From Marinovum algicola (GTDB lineage Bacteria; Pseudomonadota; Alphaproteobacteria; Rhodobacterales; Rhodobacteraceae), in NCBI RefSeq assembly GCF_900109145.1, contig NZ_FNYY01000002.1, forward strand, positions 434,001 through 498,000: a DNA stretch of 64,000 bases. The letters are read 5' to 3'. Numbering within the stretch: position 1 is the first letter of the stretch; each line of letters begins with the position of its first letter. Of this stretch, positions 43,053 through 53,635 are shown piece by piece. Made by a program: the position numbers and the translations under genes. The notes under the pieces were generated by a model. That model had not been told where the DNA came from. It saw nothing but the letters and a program-made list of their open reading frames with translations, and ran no database searches.

Positions 43053-43448
43053 ATGATGAGACATGCGCTGATCGCCGTTGCCCTTGCTCTTGCCACACCG
43101 GCCGTCGCGCAGATGTCGGCGTCGGAGTTCGAGGCCTATACCACCGGCAAAACGCTCTATTTCCGCTCTAACGGCCGCGACTACGGGGTCGAGGAATACA
43201 TGGAGAACCGGCAGGTGCGCTGGTCTTTCCTCGATGGCCGCTGCCGCGAGGGCGAATGGTACGAGGACAGCCGCGGCATGATCTGCTTTGTCTACGAGGA
43301 TTCGCCCGACCCCCAATGTTGGTCGTTTCGCCGCGGCGCAGACGGCCTGGTGGCACGGTTCGAGGATGACCCGGAAAGCACCGAGCTGTACGAGGCGCGG
43401 CAAAATGACGAGCCGATGATGTGCCTCGGGCCGGAAATCGGCGTCTGA
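43053..43448 (+). CDS. Small exported protein, unknown
   Basis: A 131-residue protein with a signal peptide (MMRHALIAVALALATPAVAQ). The mature part contains KTLYFRSNGRDYGVEEYMEN, FLDGRCREGEWYEDSRGMIC and QCWSFRR, with four cysteines that could form two disulfides. The pattern (a strand-rich domain recording a chemical or sequestering function) recalls small periplasmic proteins of roseobacters, but I cannot name the family. It follows the AlkB-like gene by 37 bp and may be co-transcribed. Confidence 0.7.
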   Translation: MMRHALIAVALALATPAVAQMSASEFEAYTTGKTLYFRSNGRDYGVEEYMENRQVRWSFLDGRCREGEWYEDSRGMICFVYEDSPDPQCWSFRRGADGLVARFEDDPESTELYEARQNDEPMMCLGPEIGV

Positions 43449-43452
43449 GGCC

Positions 43453-44190
43453 TCAGCTCACCTCTTCGATCGCCCGCGCGATCAGCGGCAGGCAATCGGG
43501 CGCGGAAAAGCTGTGATCGGCGCCTTTCAGCAGGGTCAGGGCCATGTCGGGGCTGTCGGCATGATCGAGCAGGCGCAGCGCGGTCGCGCGGCTGACGGCC
43601 TTGTCCTCGGTGCCCTGCACGCAGCGCACCGGAAAGGGCAGCGCCAGCGGCGTCCGCAGGACCAGATGGTTGCGCCCATCCTCGATCAGCCGGCGGGTGA
43701 TCCGATAGGGCGCGCCGTAGTCCGACGGCGCATCATAATAACCCTGCTCCATCACCTGCGCGCGCTGCGCTTCGGTGAAGCTGGCCCAATAGCCGTCTTC
43801 GGTGAAATCCGGCGCGGCGGCGATGGTGACAAGGCCCGCGACGGTATCGAGGCGCTGCGACATCAGCAGCGAAATCCAGCCCCCCATCGACGAGCCGACC
43901 AGCACCAGCGGCCCCTCGCAGGTGGCGCGGATCACTGCTTCGGTATCCTCGGCCCAATCGCCGATGCAACCCTCGTCAAACCTGCCCGAGCTGACGCCAT
44001 GGCCGGAATAGTCAAACCGCAGGTAGGCCCGGCCCCGGTCGCGGCACCAGTCCTCGAGCCAGACCGCCTTGGTGCCGGCCATGTCGGATTTGAAACCGCC
44101 GAGAAAGACCACGCAGGGCCCGTCGCCCTCGGTCTTGTGATAGGCGATCTGGCGGCCTTGGGTCGTGGTCAGGGTCTCAGGCGCGGTCAT
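43453..44190 (-). CDS. Alpha/beta hydrolase
   Basis: A 245-residue soluble esterase-like hydrolase. Seen are VVFLGGFKSDMAGTKAVWLE (oxyanion region), the nucleophile elbow LVGSSMGGWISLLM with Ser near residue 98, an acid in VQGTEDKAVS and a His in LLKGADHSFSAPD near residue 225. The substrate is unknown; short-chain acyl esters or thioesters are plausible. Convergent with the 43053 gene. Confidence 0.88.
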   Translation of the reverse strand: MTAPETLTTTQGRQIAYHKTEGDGPCVVFLGGFKSDMAGTKAVWLEDWCRDRGRAYLRFDYSGHGVSSGRFDEGCIGDWAEDTEAVIRATCEGPLVLVGSSMGGWISLLMSQRLDTVAGLVTIAAAPDFTEDGYWASFTEAQRAQVMEQGYYDAPSDYGAPYRITRRLIEDGRNHLVLRTPLALPFPVRCVQGTEDKAVSRATALRLLDHADSPDMALTLLKGADHSFSAPDCLPLIARAIEEVS

Positions 44191-44253
44191 GCGGGGCTCC
44201 GGTTTGGTCGTGTCGGGGCGATATTGACTGTGCGACGATCGGAGGGCAACGCC

Positions 44254-45597
44254 CTATTCCTCCACCTCTTTCAGCCAGAGCGCGGCAATGCTGGCCGCGA
44301 CGCAGAGCGCGGCAAAGCCGATCAGCGAGACCGAGGGGCCGATCAGCGCCGCCAGCCCGCCGATCGCACCGGCCACCAGCAGCAAGGTGCCGATGGCAGT
44401 GTTGGCCAGCGCCGCATAGGTGGCGCGGCTTTCCGGCGGGGACATGTCGACAAGGTAGATCGACCGGCCCTGCCGCACGCCGTGATAGGCCAGCATCAGC
44501 GCAAACAGGGCCAGCGGCAGGGCCCAGGGGGTGTCGCCCAGCCCGAGCCAGACCGCCAGCACCGCCGCCAGCATCGCTGCCGCGCCCAGCAGGCCGGTCA
44601 GCATCAGCACCCGGCGGCTCGACCAATCGGCCAGCCGGCCCCAGACATAAGAGCTGACGAAGGAGGCCAGCGCCGAGACCAGCACCAGGACGCCCAGCCC
44701 CCTGAGCTCGAGATTGCCTTGGCGGGCGGCGAGCAGCACGAAATAGGGCGGCGCCAGCGCGGTGGGCACCAGAAGGCCGCGCACCAGGATGAAGAGCTGC
44801 AATTGCCGGTCCTGCCATAGCGGCGCGAGCTCCGGCCGCGCCGCGCCGTCGGGGTCGCTCGGCGCTTCCTCGAGCCGCAACATCAGCGCCGCCGCCGCCA
44901 GCCAGAGGCCGGCCGCCAGCGCGATGGCCATCAATACCGCGGTTTCGCTGCGCAGCACGCCGGTGAGCAGCAGCACGCCCAGAAGGATCACCCCAGCGGC
45001 CGAGATGCTGCCGGCCGCGCCGGTGACCGCGCCGCGGCGGGATTTGGCGACTGTCTTGCCGAGCACATCCTTGTAGCTCACCGAACAGGCCGCCCGTGAC
45101 ACCGCCAGCGCCGCCAGCGCGGCGCAGATCGCCAGCCCGGCGGCCCAACCGGTGAGGCTCAGCGCCGCCAGCACGATCAGCGCTGCCGATGCCCCCTGCC
45201 CCATGGCGCCGACAGCCCAGAAGCGTTTGCGATAGCGCAGCCGACGCAACCAGCCCGACAACAGGATTTGCGGCAGGAGCGCCCCGGCCTCGCGGATCGG
45301 CACCAGAAGCCCGACCAGAAGGGCCGGCGCGCCCAATGAGGTGAGCAGCCAGGACAGGATCAACTTGGGGTCGATCAACCCGTCCGACAGCTTGCTGGCG
45401 GTCAGCGCCACCACATGGCGCAGCCCGTTGCGGGCTTCGCGGTTGTCGGTGGTCTCGCCGGAGATGCGGTGAAAAAGGTGCTCGGATATGGGCCTGGCTC
45501 CACGCTGGGACTCTGCTCGCAAGGTTCTAGCGCCCGGCCCGGCCCGGTCAAATTCCGGTCGCCGTTCCATCGATGGATTGGGCTTGGCGCTTGACAT
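44254..45597 (-). CDS. Major facilitator superfamily transporter
   Basis: A 447-residue inner-membrane protein with about ten to twelve hydrophobic segments starting near residue 70 and a central charged loop ([20 protein letters not shown]) as in MFS carriers. [20 protein letters not shown] and [20 protein letters not shown] are recognisable MFS-like pieces. Substrate unknown. The long polar N-terminus (about 60 residues) may mean the real start is further in; ATGs exist only at 45597 and 45570, so I keep the first. Divergent from thrS. Confidence 0.75.
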   Translation of the reverse strand: MSSAKPNPSMERRPEFDRAGPGARTLRAESQRGARPISEHLFHRISGETTDNREARNGLRHVVALTASKLSDGLIDPKLILSWLLTSLGAPALLVGLLVPIREAGALLPQILLSGWLRRLRYRKRFWAVGAMGQGASAALIVLAALSLTGWAAGLAICAALAALAVSRAACSVSYKDVLGKTVAKSRRGAVTGAAGSISAAGVILLGVLLLTGVLRSETAVLMAIALAAGLWLAAAALMLRLEEAPSDPDGAARPELAPLWQDRQLQLFILVRGLLVPTALAPPYFVLLAARQGNLELRGLGVLVLVSALASFVSSYVWGRLADWSSRRVLMLTGLLGAAAMLAAVLAVWLGLGDTPWALPLALFALMLAYHGVRQGRSIYLVDMSPPESRATYAALANTAIGTLLLVAGAIGGLAALIGPSVSLIGFAALCVAASIAALWLKEVEE

Positions 45598-45680
45598 GCG
45601 CCGGCTCAGAGGTCACATCGCGCAGACCACATACCCGCAACCGGGCGTTTTGTAGGCGCCAAACCGACGAGGAGGCCGAT

Positions 45681-47675
45681 ATGGCTCAAATCTCCCTGAC
45701 TTTTCCCGATGGCAATGCACGCAGCTTCGAGGCTGGCGTGACCCCTGCGGATGTGGCTGCCGACATTTCCAAATCGCTCGCCAAGAAGGCCATTTCGGCC
45801 AGTGTCGACGGCAAGCATTGGGATTTGCAGTGGCCCATCGAAAGCGATGCGCAGATCGCGATCAACACCATGAAAGACGCCGCCCCGGCGCTCGAGCTGA
45901 TCCGCCACGACCTGGCGCATATCATGGCCCGCGCGGTGCAGGAAATCTGGCCCGACGTGAAGGTCACCATCGGCCCGGTGATCGAGAACGGCTGGTATTA
46001 CGACTTCGACCGGCAAGAGCCGTTCACCCCCGAAGACCTCGGCGAGATCGAAAAGAAGATGCGCGAGATCATCAACAGCCGCGATCCGGTCCGCACCGAG
46101 GTCTGGGAGCGGGCGCGCGCGGTCAAGCATTACGAGGACAACGGCGAGCCCTACAAGGTCGAGCTGATCGAGGCCATTCCAGGCGACGAGCCGCTGCGCA
46201 TGTATTGGCACGGCGATTGGCAAGACCTCTGCCGTGGCCCGCATTTGCAACACACCGGCCAGGTGCCGGCGGACGGCTTCAAGCTGATGAGCGTGGCCGG
46301 GGCCTATTGGCGCGGCGACAGCAACCGGCAGATGTTGCAGCGGATCTATGGCGTCGGTTTCCAGAACAAGGAAGACCTGCGCAAATACCTCAACTTCCTC
46401 GAAGAGGCGGAAAAGCGCGATCACCGCAAGCTGGGCCGCGAGATGGACCTGTTCCACATGCAGGAGGAAGCGCCGGGCCAGGTGTTCTGGCATCCCGACG
46501 GCTGGACCATCTATACCCAGTTGCAGGACTACATGCGCCGCAAGCAGCGCGTCGGCGGCTACCGCGAGATCAACACGCCGCAGGTGGTCGACCGCAAGCT
46601 CTGGGAAGCCTCGGGGCACTGGGACAAGTACCAGCACCACATGTTCGTGGTCGAGGTGGACGAGAGCCGCGACGGCGAAACCGATGATGCGGCGGTCAAG
46701 GACAAGGGCCAGACCCGGATCAACGCGCTGAAGCCGATGAACTGCCCCTGCCACGTGCAGGTGTTCAACCAGGGACTCAAGTCCTATCGCGACCTGCCGC
46801 TGCGACTGGCCGAATTCGGTTCCTGCGCGCGGTTCGAGCCCTCGGGCGCGCTGCATGGCATCATGCGGGTGCGCGGCTTTACCCAGGATGACGCGCATAT
46901 CTTCTGCACCGAAGAGCAGATTCAGGAGGAATGCGCCAAGTTCATCGACTTCCTCGCCAATGTCTACGAAGAGCTGGGTTTCCCCGAGTTCGAGATCAAG
47001 TTCGCCACCCGGCCCGAGAAACGCGTCGGCAGCGACGAGAGCTGGGATTACGTCGAGGGCGCGCTGGAGAACGCGATCAAGGCGGTGGGCCGCGACTACA
47101 CGCTCGAGCCGGGCGACGGCGCCTTCTATGGGCCGAAGCTCGACTTCTACCTGACCGACGCGATCGGCCGGGTCTGGCAATGCGGCACCTTCCAGGTCGA
47201 TCCCAACCTGCCGGAGCGGCTGGGCGCCAGCTATATCGCCGCCGATGGCGACAAGCACCGGCCCTATATGCTGCACCGCGCCTGCCTCGGCTCCTTCGAG
47301 CGCTTCATCGGTATCCTGATCGAGAACTGGGAAGGCAAGCTGCCGTTCTGGCTGGCACCGCGGCAGGTGGTGGTCGCCTCAATCATCTCGGACGCCGATG
47401 ACTACGTGAACGAGGTGGTGGCGGACTTGCAGGCCAAAGGCGTGCGCGCCGAGGCCGACATCCGCAACGAGAAGATCAATTACAAGGTCCGCGAGCATTC
47501 GCTGGGCAAAGTGCCGGTGATCCTGGCCGTCGGTGCGCGCGAGGTCGAGGAGCGGACGGTCACCGTGCGCCGGCTTGGCGAGAAACGCACCGAGGTGAAA
47601 TCGGTCGACGAGGTGATCACGGCGCTGGCCAAGGATGCGCTGCCGCCCGACCTTGGCGGCGAAGACGCGGCATAA
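45681..47675 (+). CDS. thrS: Threonyl-tRNA synthetase
   Basis: A class II aminoacyl-tRNA synthetase of 664 residues. The TGS domain is at residues 1-62, and the editing domain has [20 protein letters not shown], with HxxxH-type residues. The catalytic core has [20 protein letters not shown] (zinc Cys near residue 355), the motif 2 arginine in [20 protein letters not shown], and motif 3 in [17 protein letters not shown]. The anticodon-binding domain follows from about residue 560. The ATG at 45681 lies behind AGGAGG. Confidence 0.97.
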   Translation: MAQISLTFPDGNARSFEAGVTPADVAADISKSLAKKAISASVDGKHWDLQWPIESDAQIAINTMKDAAPALELIRHDLAHIMARAVQEIWPDVKVTIGPVIENGWYYDFDRQEPFTPEDLGEIEKKMREIINSRDPVRTEVWERARAVKHYEDNGEPYKVELIEAIPGDEPLRMYWHGDWQDLCRGPHLQHTGQVPADGFKLMSVAGAYWRGDSNRQMLQRIYGVGFQNKEDLRKYLNFLEEAEKRDHRKLGREMDLFHMQEEAPGQVFWHPDGWTIYTQLQDYMRRKQRVGGYREINTPQVVDRKLWEASGHWDKYQHHMFVVEVDESRDGETDDAAVKDKGQTRINALKPMNCPCHVQVFNQGLKSYRDLPLRLAEFGSCARFEPSGALHGIMRVRGFTQDDAHIFCTEEQIQEECAKFIDFLANVYEELGFPEFEIKFATRPEKRVGSDESWDYVEGALENAIKAVGRDYTLEPGDGAFYGPKLDFYLTDAIGRVWQCGTFQVDPNLPERLGASYIAADGDKHRPYMLHRACLGSFERFIGILIENWEGKLPFWLAPRQVVVASIISDADDYVNEVVADLQAKGVRAEADIRNEKINYKVREHSLGKVPVILAVGAREVEERTVTVRRLGEKRTEVKSVDEVITALAKDALPPDLGGEDAA

Positions 47676-47688
47676 GGCGGCACAGGGA

Positions 47689-47763
47689 TTGTAACATCCG
47701 GCAACTGCGCCGTGATCAGCGGCCAGGTCTTTTGCGCGGAGAGCGGCGCATTTGTAACATTCC
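47689..47763 (+). promoter_or_regulatory. Two TTGTAACAT direct repeats upstream of the bufferin operon
   Basis: TTGTAACATCC (47689) and TTGTAACATTCC (47752) lie 63 bp apart; the second leads into the palindrome TCCAGCGCTGGA (47761-47772). TGTAAC-like -35 elements are typical of promoters read by ECF sigma factors, and copper-induced bufferin operons elsewhere are under an ECF sigma (SigF in Caulobacter). No matching -10 at the standard distance is certain. Confidence 0.35.
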
Positions 47764-47779
47764 AGCGCTGGACCCTTGC

Positions 47780-47806
47780 GGGGCGTCACAATTCATGTGG
47801 CGCCCC
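47780..47806 (+). terminator. Terminator after thrS
   Basis: GGGGCG (47780-47785) with CAC pairs with GTG and CGCCCC (47801-47806), loop AATTCAT, followed by GACTGTTTT. It separates thrS from the bufferin operon. The remaining interval up to 47999 has no gene. Confidence 0.55.
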
Positions 47807-47999
47807 GACTGTTTTCAAACGATTTTTTCCATGATTGCGCGGATGCAGCATCACGCCCGTCTGACAGGTGATTACGCATCCGTGATCCACGGGCCTGTGA
47901 AGTGATCGCGGGCCGGGCATGGCCTTAGTCTTGGGTCAGCCGCCGCAGGGGTGGCATTGGACCAAATACTTGGAACCAAAGACCAAAAGGGATGTATCA

Positions 48000-48305
48000 A
48001 TGTCGAAATTCGTGAAAACCGTTGCCGTCGCAGGTGCAGTTGCAGCCGCTCTGGCCGCGCAAACCACCACCGCCACCGCGCAGGAAAAAGAAAAATGCTT
48101 CGGCGTTTCGCTGGCCGGTCAGAACGACTGTGCCGCAGGCCCCGGCACCACCTGCGCCGGCACCTCGGTCAATGACTACCAGGGCAACGCCTGGACGCTG
48201 GTCGATGCCGGCACCTGCACCGAGATCGAGCTTCCGGCGATGGCCGATGGCTCGGCGCGCATGGGCTCGCTCGAGGCGCTCGAGCGCGATCTGCCGCAAG
48301 GCTGA
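48000..48305 (+). CDS. bufA: Bufferin precursor peptide (DUF2282)
   Basis: A 101-residue exported peptide with a signal peptide (residues 1-28, ending TATA-Q) and four cysteines at 33, 44, 52 and 73 in [21 protein letters not shown] and AGTCTEI. This is the BufA1/DUF2282 pattern. Bufferins are recently recognised ribosomally made, modified peptides whose Cys residues are oxidised (thiooxazole type) and which bind periplasmic copper. It lacks the EGKCG repeats of the HvfA/BufA2 class. The ATG follows AAAGGGA at good spacing. First gene of a four-gene operon. Confidence 0.88.
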   Translation: MSKFVKTVAVAGAVAAALAAQTTTATAQEKEKCFGVSLAGQNDCAAGPGTTCAGTSVNDYQGNAWTLVDAGTCTEIELPAMADGSARMGSLEALERDLPQG

Positions 48306-48374
48306 TCTGTCACCATTCCATGCTATGATGGGGGTGGGCAGAATTGCCCACCCCCCGTTTGAAGGGACATGTCC

Positions 48375-49232
48375 ATGCCCGACGCCAGCCGTCACTTCGA
48401 TGCTCTGCCCGCCGCCCCCGGCGTGGGCTACAAGCCGCAGCACTATAGCGCGATCCTTGCCGATGCCGCGCCAGTGGACTGGCTGGAAATCCATGCCGAG
48501 AACTACATGGGTGATGGCGGCCGGCCGCTGGCCCAGCTCCGCGCCCTGAGCGAACGCTTTGCCATTTCGGTGCATGGCGTGGGCCTGTCGATCGGCGGTG
48601 AAGGCCCGTTGGACCGCGATCACCTGGCGCGGTTGAAACGACTGTGCGACTGGCTGCAACCGGCCAGCTTTTCCGAACATCTGGCCTGGTCCACCCATGA
48701 CAGCCATTTCCTCAACGACCTGCTGCCGCTGCCCTTCACCAAGGCCACGCTGGCCCGTATCTGCGCTCATATCGATCAGGTGCAGGACAGCCTCGGCCGG
48801 CAGATGTTGCTGGAAAACCCCTCTTCCTATCTCGCCTTCACCGAAAGCACATGGGAGGAACCCGCCTTTCTGGACGAGGTCGCCCGGCGCACCGGCTGCG
48901 GCCTTTTGCTCGATGTGAACAACGTGTTTGTCTCGGCCACCAACCTCGGGTTTTCGCCGCAGGGCTATATCAATGCCTTTCCGTTGGCCCGCGTCGGCGA
49001 AATTCACCTTGGTGGCCATGACGAGGATGAAGACGACCACGGCGCGCCGCTCTTGATCGACAGCCATGGCCGCGCGGTTGTCGATCCGGTCTGGGCGCTG
49101 CTCGACCATACCCTGGCCCGGTCGGGGCCGCGGCCGCTGCTGGTGGAATGGGACAATGACGTACCCGACTGGCCGGTGCTGCGCGACGAGGCACAGCGCG
49201 CCGCCGACGCGCTGGCACAGGTGCCCGCATGA
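48375..49232 (+). CDS. bufB: MNIO-family peptide-modifying enzyme (DUF692)
   Basis: A 285-residue TIM-barrel protein of the DUF692 family, the multinuclear non-heme iron oxidases that include MbnB. Likely iron ligands are in [10 protein letters not shown] (E38, H40, N43), [11 protein letters not shown] (H67), FSEHLAW (E101, H102), [33 protein letters not shown] and LVEWDND, matching the family's series of His, Glu, Asp and Asn. It would modify the BufA cysteines together with the next protein. I prefer the ATG at 48375, 7 bases after AAGGGA; an ATG two codons earlier is possible. It overlaps the next gene by 4 bp. Confidence 0.9.
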   Translation: MPDASRHFDALPAAPGVGYKPQHYSAILADAAPVDWLEIHAENYMGDGGRPLAQLRALSERFAISVHGVGLSIGGEGPLDRDHLARLKRLCDWLQPASFSEHLAWSTHDSHFLNDLLPLPFTKATLARICAHIDQVQDSLGRQMLLENPSSYLAFTESTWEEPAFLDEVARRTGCGLLLDVNNVFVSATNLGFSPQGYINAFPLARVGEIHLGGHDEDEDDHGAPLLIDSHGRAVVDPVWALLDHTLARSGPRPLLVEWDNDVPDWPVLRDEAQRAADALAQVPA

Positions 49233-49981
49233 CCACCGAGGCCGCGTTCCGGCAGGCCCTGCTCGATGGCGCCGCGCCATTGCCGCAGGGGCTGGTCGAT
49301 GGCTCCGGGCGGCCCGCCGGGCGCCGCTATGACGTCTATCGCAACAATATCGCCACCTCGCTGGGCGAGGCTCTGGCGACCGGCTTTCCGGCGGTGGCCA
49401 AGCTCCTGGGCGAGGCCAATTTCAAGGCTGTCGCCGCACGTTACCTGCGCGCCGAACCGCCCCGCTCGCCCCGCATGATGTATTACGGCTCCGGCTTCGG
49501 CGACTTTCTCGACGGTTTCGAACCGCTGGCGAAATATCCCTATCTGGGCGATGTGGCGCGGTTGGAGTTCGCCTTGCGAGAGAGCTATCACGCCGCCGAT
49601 GCCGCGCCGCTGGCCGCCGAGGCGCTGGCGCTCGATCCCGAGGCGCTGATGGCACTGCGATTGCAATTGGCCCCCACCGTGCGGTTGCTGCGTTCGCGTT
49701 TCCCGGTGGTCTCGATCTGGCGGTTCAACATGTTGCCCGACAGCCCCAAACCCGCCCCGGTGGCCGAAGACGCGCTGATCCTGCGGCCCGAGTTCGACCC
49801 GGTGCCCCATGCCCTGCCCGACGGCGGCGCCACGTTCCTTGCCGCGCTGCGCGCCGACAGAACCCTGGGCCAGGCCTACGAAGCCGCGCTTGACCAGACC
49901 CCGGAGTTTGATCTGGGCGCGGTCCTGAGCCTGCTTCTCTCGGGCAACGCATTGACAGACTTGAAGAAAGGCACGCCATGA
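49229..49981 (+). CDS. bufC: MNIO partner protein (DUF2063)
   Basis: A 250-residue cytoplasmic protein. The N-terminal 95 residues ([20 protein letters not shown], then PAVAKLLGE and [16 protein letters not shown]) are the DUF2063 domain, annotated as putative DNA-binding but in these operons the partner of the DUF692 enzyme. The C-terminal part is probably a peptide-recognition module, as known for MbnC and HvfC relatives. It overlaps bufB and the DoxX gene by 4 bp each. Confidence 0.85.
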   Translation: MTTEAAFRQALLDGAAPLPQGLVDGSGRPAGRRYDVYRNNIATSLGEALATGFPAVAKLLGEANFKAVAARYLRAEPPRSPRMMYYGSGFGDFLDGFEPLAKYPYLGDVARLEFALRESYHAADAAPLAAEALALDPEALMALRLQLAPTVRLLRSRFPVVSIWRFNMLPDSPKPAPVAEDALILRPEFDPVPHALPDGGATFLAALRADRTLGQAYEAALDQTPEFDLGAVLSLLLSGNALTDLKKGTP

Positions 49982-50550
49982 CCGCGCTCATCAACCTCCA
50001 TGACATGATCTCCGACGCCATAGAGCGCGCGTTTGACAGCCTCTTGCCGCTGCTGGCGCGGCTTGTCTTTGCCGCGGTTCTGCTGGTCTATTTCTGGAAC
50101 TCGGCACTGACCAAGGTGGGGGACGGATTTCTCGGCCTGTTCCAACCCTCGACCGGCGCCTATGCGCAGATCTTTCCCAAGGCCATGGAGGCGGTGACAT
50201 ATGACGTCAGCCAGCTCGGCGCCTTTCACTGGCTGGTGGTGGTCGCCGGCATGTGGGCCGAATTCCTGCTGCCGCTGATGATCCTGCTGGGGCTGGCCAC
50301 CCGGCTGGCGGCGCTCGGCATGATCGGATTTGTCGCGGTGCAGAGCCTGACGGACCTCTATGGCCATGGCGGCATCAACCACCCCGAGACTTTCGGCACA
50401 TGGTTCGACCGGGTGCCCGATGCGGCGATCCTCGATCAGCGGGCGCTCTGGATGTTCCTCTTGCTGGTGCTGGTGATCAAGGGCGGCGGCGCGCTCTCGC
50501 TCGACCGGATCATCGGCCGCGCGGTGCTGGGCCGGACACATGCCGATTAG
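49978..50550 (+). CDS. DoxX-family membrane protein of the bufferin operon
   Basis: A 190-residue inner-membrane protein with about four segments: LLARLVFAAVLLVYFWNSAL, then MWAEFLLPLMILLGLATRLA, AALGMIGFVAVQSLT and MFLLLVLVIKGGG. The DoxX/SURF4 layout and the 4-bp overlap with bufC place it in the operon, as in many bufferin loci. Its task is unknown; redox supply for the Cys oxidation is one possibility. Its stop overlaps the stop of the convergent gene by 4 bp. Confidence 0.85.
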   Translation: MTALINLHDMISDAIERAFDSLLPLLARLVFAAVLLVYFWNSALTKVGDGFLGLFQPSTGAYAQIFPKAMEAVTYDVSQLGAFHWLVVVAGMWAEFLLPLMILLGLATRLAALGMIGFVAVQSLTDLYGHGGINHPETFGTWFDRVPDAAILDQRALWMFLLLVLVIKGGGALSLDRIIGRAVLGRTHAD

Positions 50551-51038
50551 GGGCAGCGGCCCCAGCTTCGGCTGTCGAAGCTCCAGCACTGGCCGCTTTC
50601 CTCCTTGGCGTCGAACAGCGGCGAGAAATCGGCGGTTGATATCGTCCCGGCGGCACAGGTCAGCTCGGCGATCTGCAAACCGTTGCGGGTGACCGTGAGC
50701 GTCCCGTCCTGCGGCAACTCGCCATTGCGGTCGAAGCTGTGATGAATGCGGTATTCGAAAGCGCCGTTGGCAAAGGCCAGCTCTTCCCAATAGGTCCGAC
50801 TGATCCCGGGCCAGGGCGTCATGTGGATATCCTGTACATGGCGCGAAAAGACGATGTCCGGCGCCCGCCCCGGTGGGCCATAGGCATAATAGGCCGCGCT
50901 GTCCTGAAGGCAGACCCGGATCTCGGTCTTGCCGCCCTCGACCGTGCAGTGAAACAACGGCGTGCCGGCATCGCCGTAACAGGCGGCCGCGGCGCCCATG
51001 GGCAGGCAGATGGCGGCAAGGGCAAGGGATCTGAACAT
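50547..51038 (-). CDS. Exported hypothetical protein, cysteine-containing
   Basis: A 163-residue protein with a signal peptide (MFRSLALAAICLPMGAAAA) and a strand-rich mature part including CTVEGGKTEIRVCLQDSAAY, GAFEYRIHHSFDRNGELPQD and TLTVTRNGLQIAELTC. Cysteines are in a pattern that could form disulfides. The start at 51038 has GGAGG eight bases upstream. Convergent with the bufferin operon; a link to it is not shown. Family not recognised. Confidence 0.7.
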   Translation of the reverse strand: MFRSLALAAICLPMGAAAACYGDAGTPLFHCTVEGGKTEIRVCLQDSAAYYAYGPPGRAPDIVFSRHVQDIHMTPWPGISRTYWEELAFANGAFEYRIHHSFDRNGELPQDGTLTVTRNGLQIAELTCAAGTISTADFSPLFDAKEESGQCWSFDSRSWGRCP

Positions 51039-51126
51039 CAGGCGACCTCCGGGCACGGCAGGTCTCAGCCTGGCCCGGAACCTGCCGCCCGGTCAATGGT
51101 CATGAGGACGCGATATTGGCCCCTGC

Positions 51127-51411
51127 TCAGCCGAAGAGCCGGTCGCCCTGTTCGTCGATCACCTGCCGGGCCTTGAGCAGCGACATCCTCTCGGCCTCTT
51201 CCGGGTCGGAAACGATGTCGGCGCGGATCAGGTCATGACGGCGCAATTCGCCGCCGATTTCCTTTTCGATCCGGGCACCGATGCGGTAGCCGCCGGATTG
51301 CTTGTCCGGCTGCGGATAGATCAGAAAGCCGTTGTAATCTTCGGGCTCGGGGTCGGATTTGGCCGCGCCCGCGCCGCTGCCGCCGCCAAAGAGTTTCTTG
51401 AATAGGGACAT
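51127..51411 (-). CDS. HlyU-family transcriptional regulator-like protein
   Basis: A 94-residue protein with a short Gly/Ala-rich N-terminus (MSLFKKLFGGGSGAG), then DYNGFLIYPQPDKQSGGYRI, GARIEKEIGGELRRHDLIRA and the end KARQVIDEQGDRLFG. That is the HlyU family as found in alphaproteobacteria, named after the Vibrio regulator but often with no proven DNA target. It is downstream of rpoD on the same strand, separated by about 130 bp rich in hairpins. Confidence 0.82.
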   Translation of the reverse strand: MSLFKKLFGGGSGAGAAKSDPEPEDYNGFLIYPQPDKQSGGYRIGARIEKEIGGELRRHDLIRADIVSDPEEAERMSLLKARQVIDEQGDRLFG

Positions 51412-51441
51412 GAGCTGCGCTCCTCTTGTGCGGGCCGAGAC

Positions 51442-51462
51442 GGTGCGCAGGAACTGCGCACC
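51442..51462. terminator. Hairpin between rpoD and hlyU
   Basis: GGTGCGCA (51442-51449), loop GGAAC, TGCGCACC (51455-51462): a perfect 8-bp stem 77 bp past the rpoD stop. No T-run follows, so it may be a processing or repeat hairpin rather than a true terminator. Confidence 0.35.
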
Positions 51463-51538
51463 CTACGGGGCTTGCGGTGCGCGGTGGATTTGCACCGGGG
51501 AAACGGGGCGCACGGCGGAACCGTGCAGCCCGCGGGGG

Positions 51539-53521
<1,983 letters not shown>

Positions 53522-53548
53522 GCGGGGGCTCCTGTTTGCGGCGCGGGT

Positions 53549-53587
53549 GATTCGCTTATCCGAATCATTAACGAATCTGAGCGATTC
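53549..53587. promoter_or_regulatory. Cluster of four GANTC sites in front of rpoD
   Basis: GATTC at 53549, GAATC at 53562 and 53573, GATTC at 53583: four CcrM-type sites in 39 bp, arranged partly as inverted repeats (GATTCG-N6-CGAATC; GAATC-N5-GATTC). They lie 28-66 bp upstream of the rpoD start, in the 114-bp gap to dnaG. Confidence 0.5.
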
Positions 53588-53635
53588 GTGCAGCGTTCTA
53601 CGCCGAATTATCTACAATTTCCTCTCCAAACCGCA

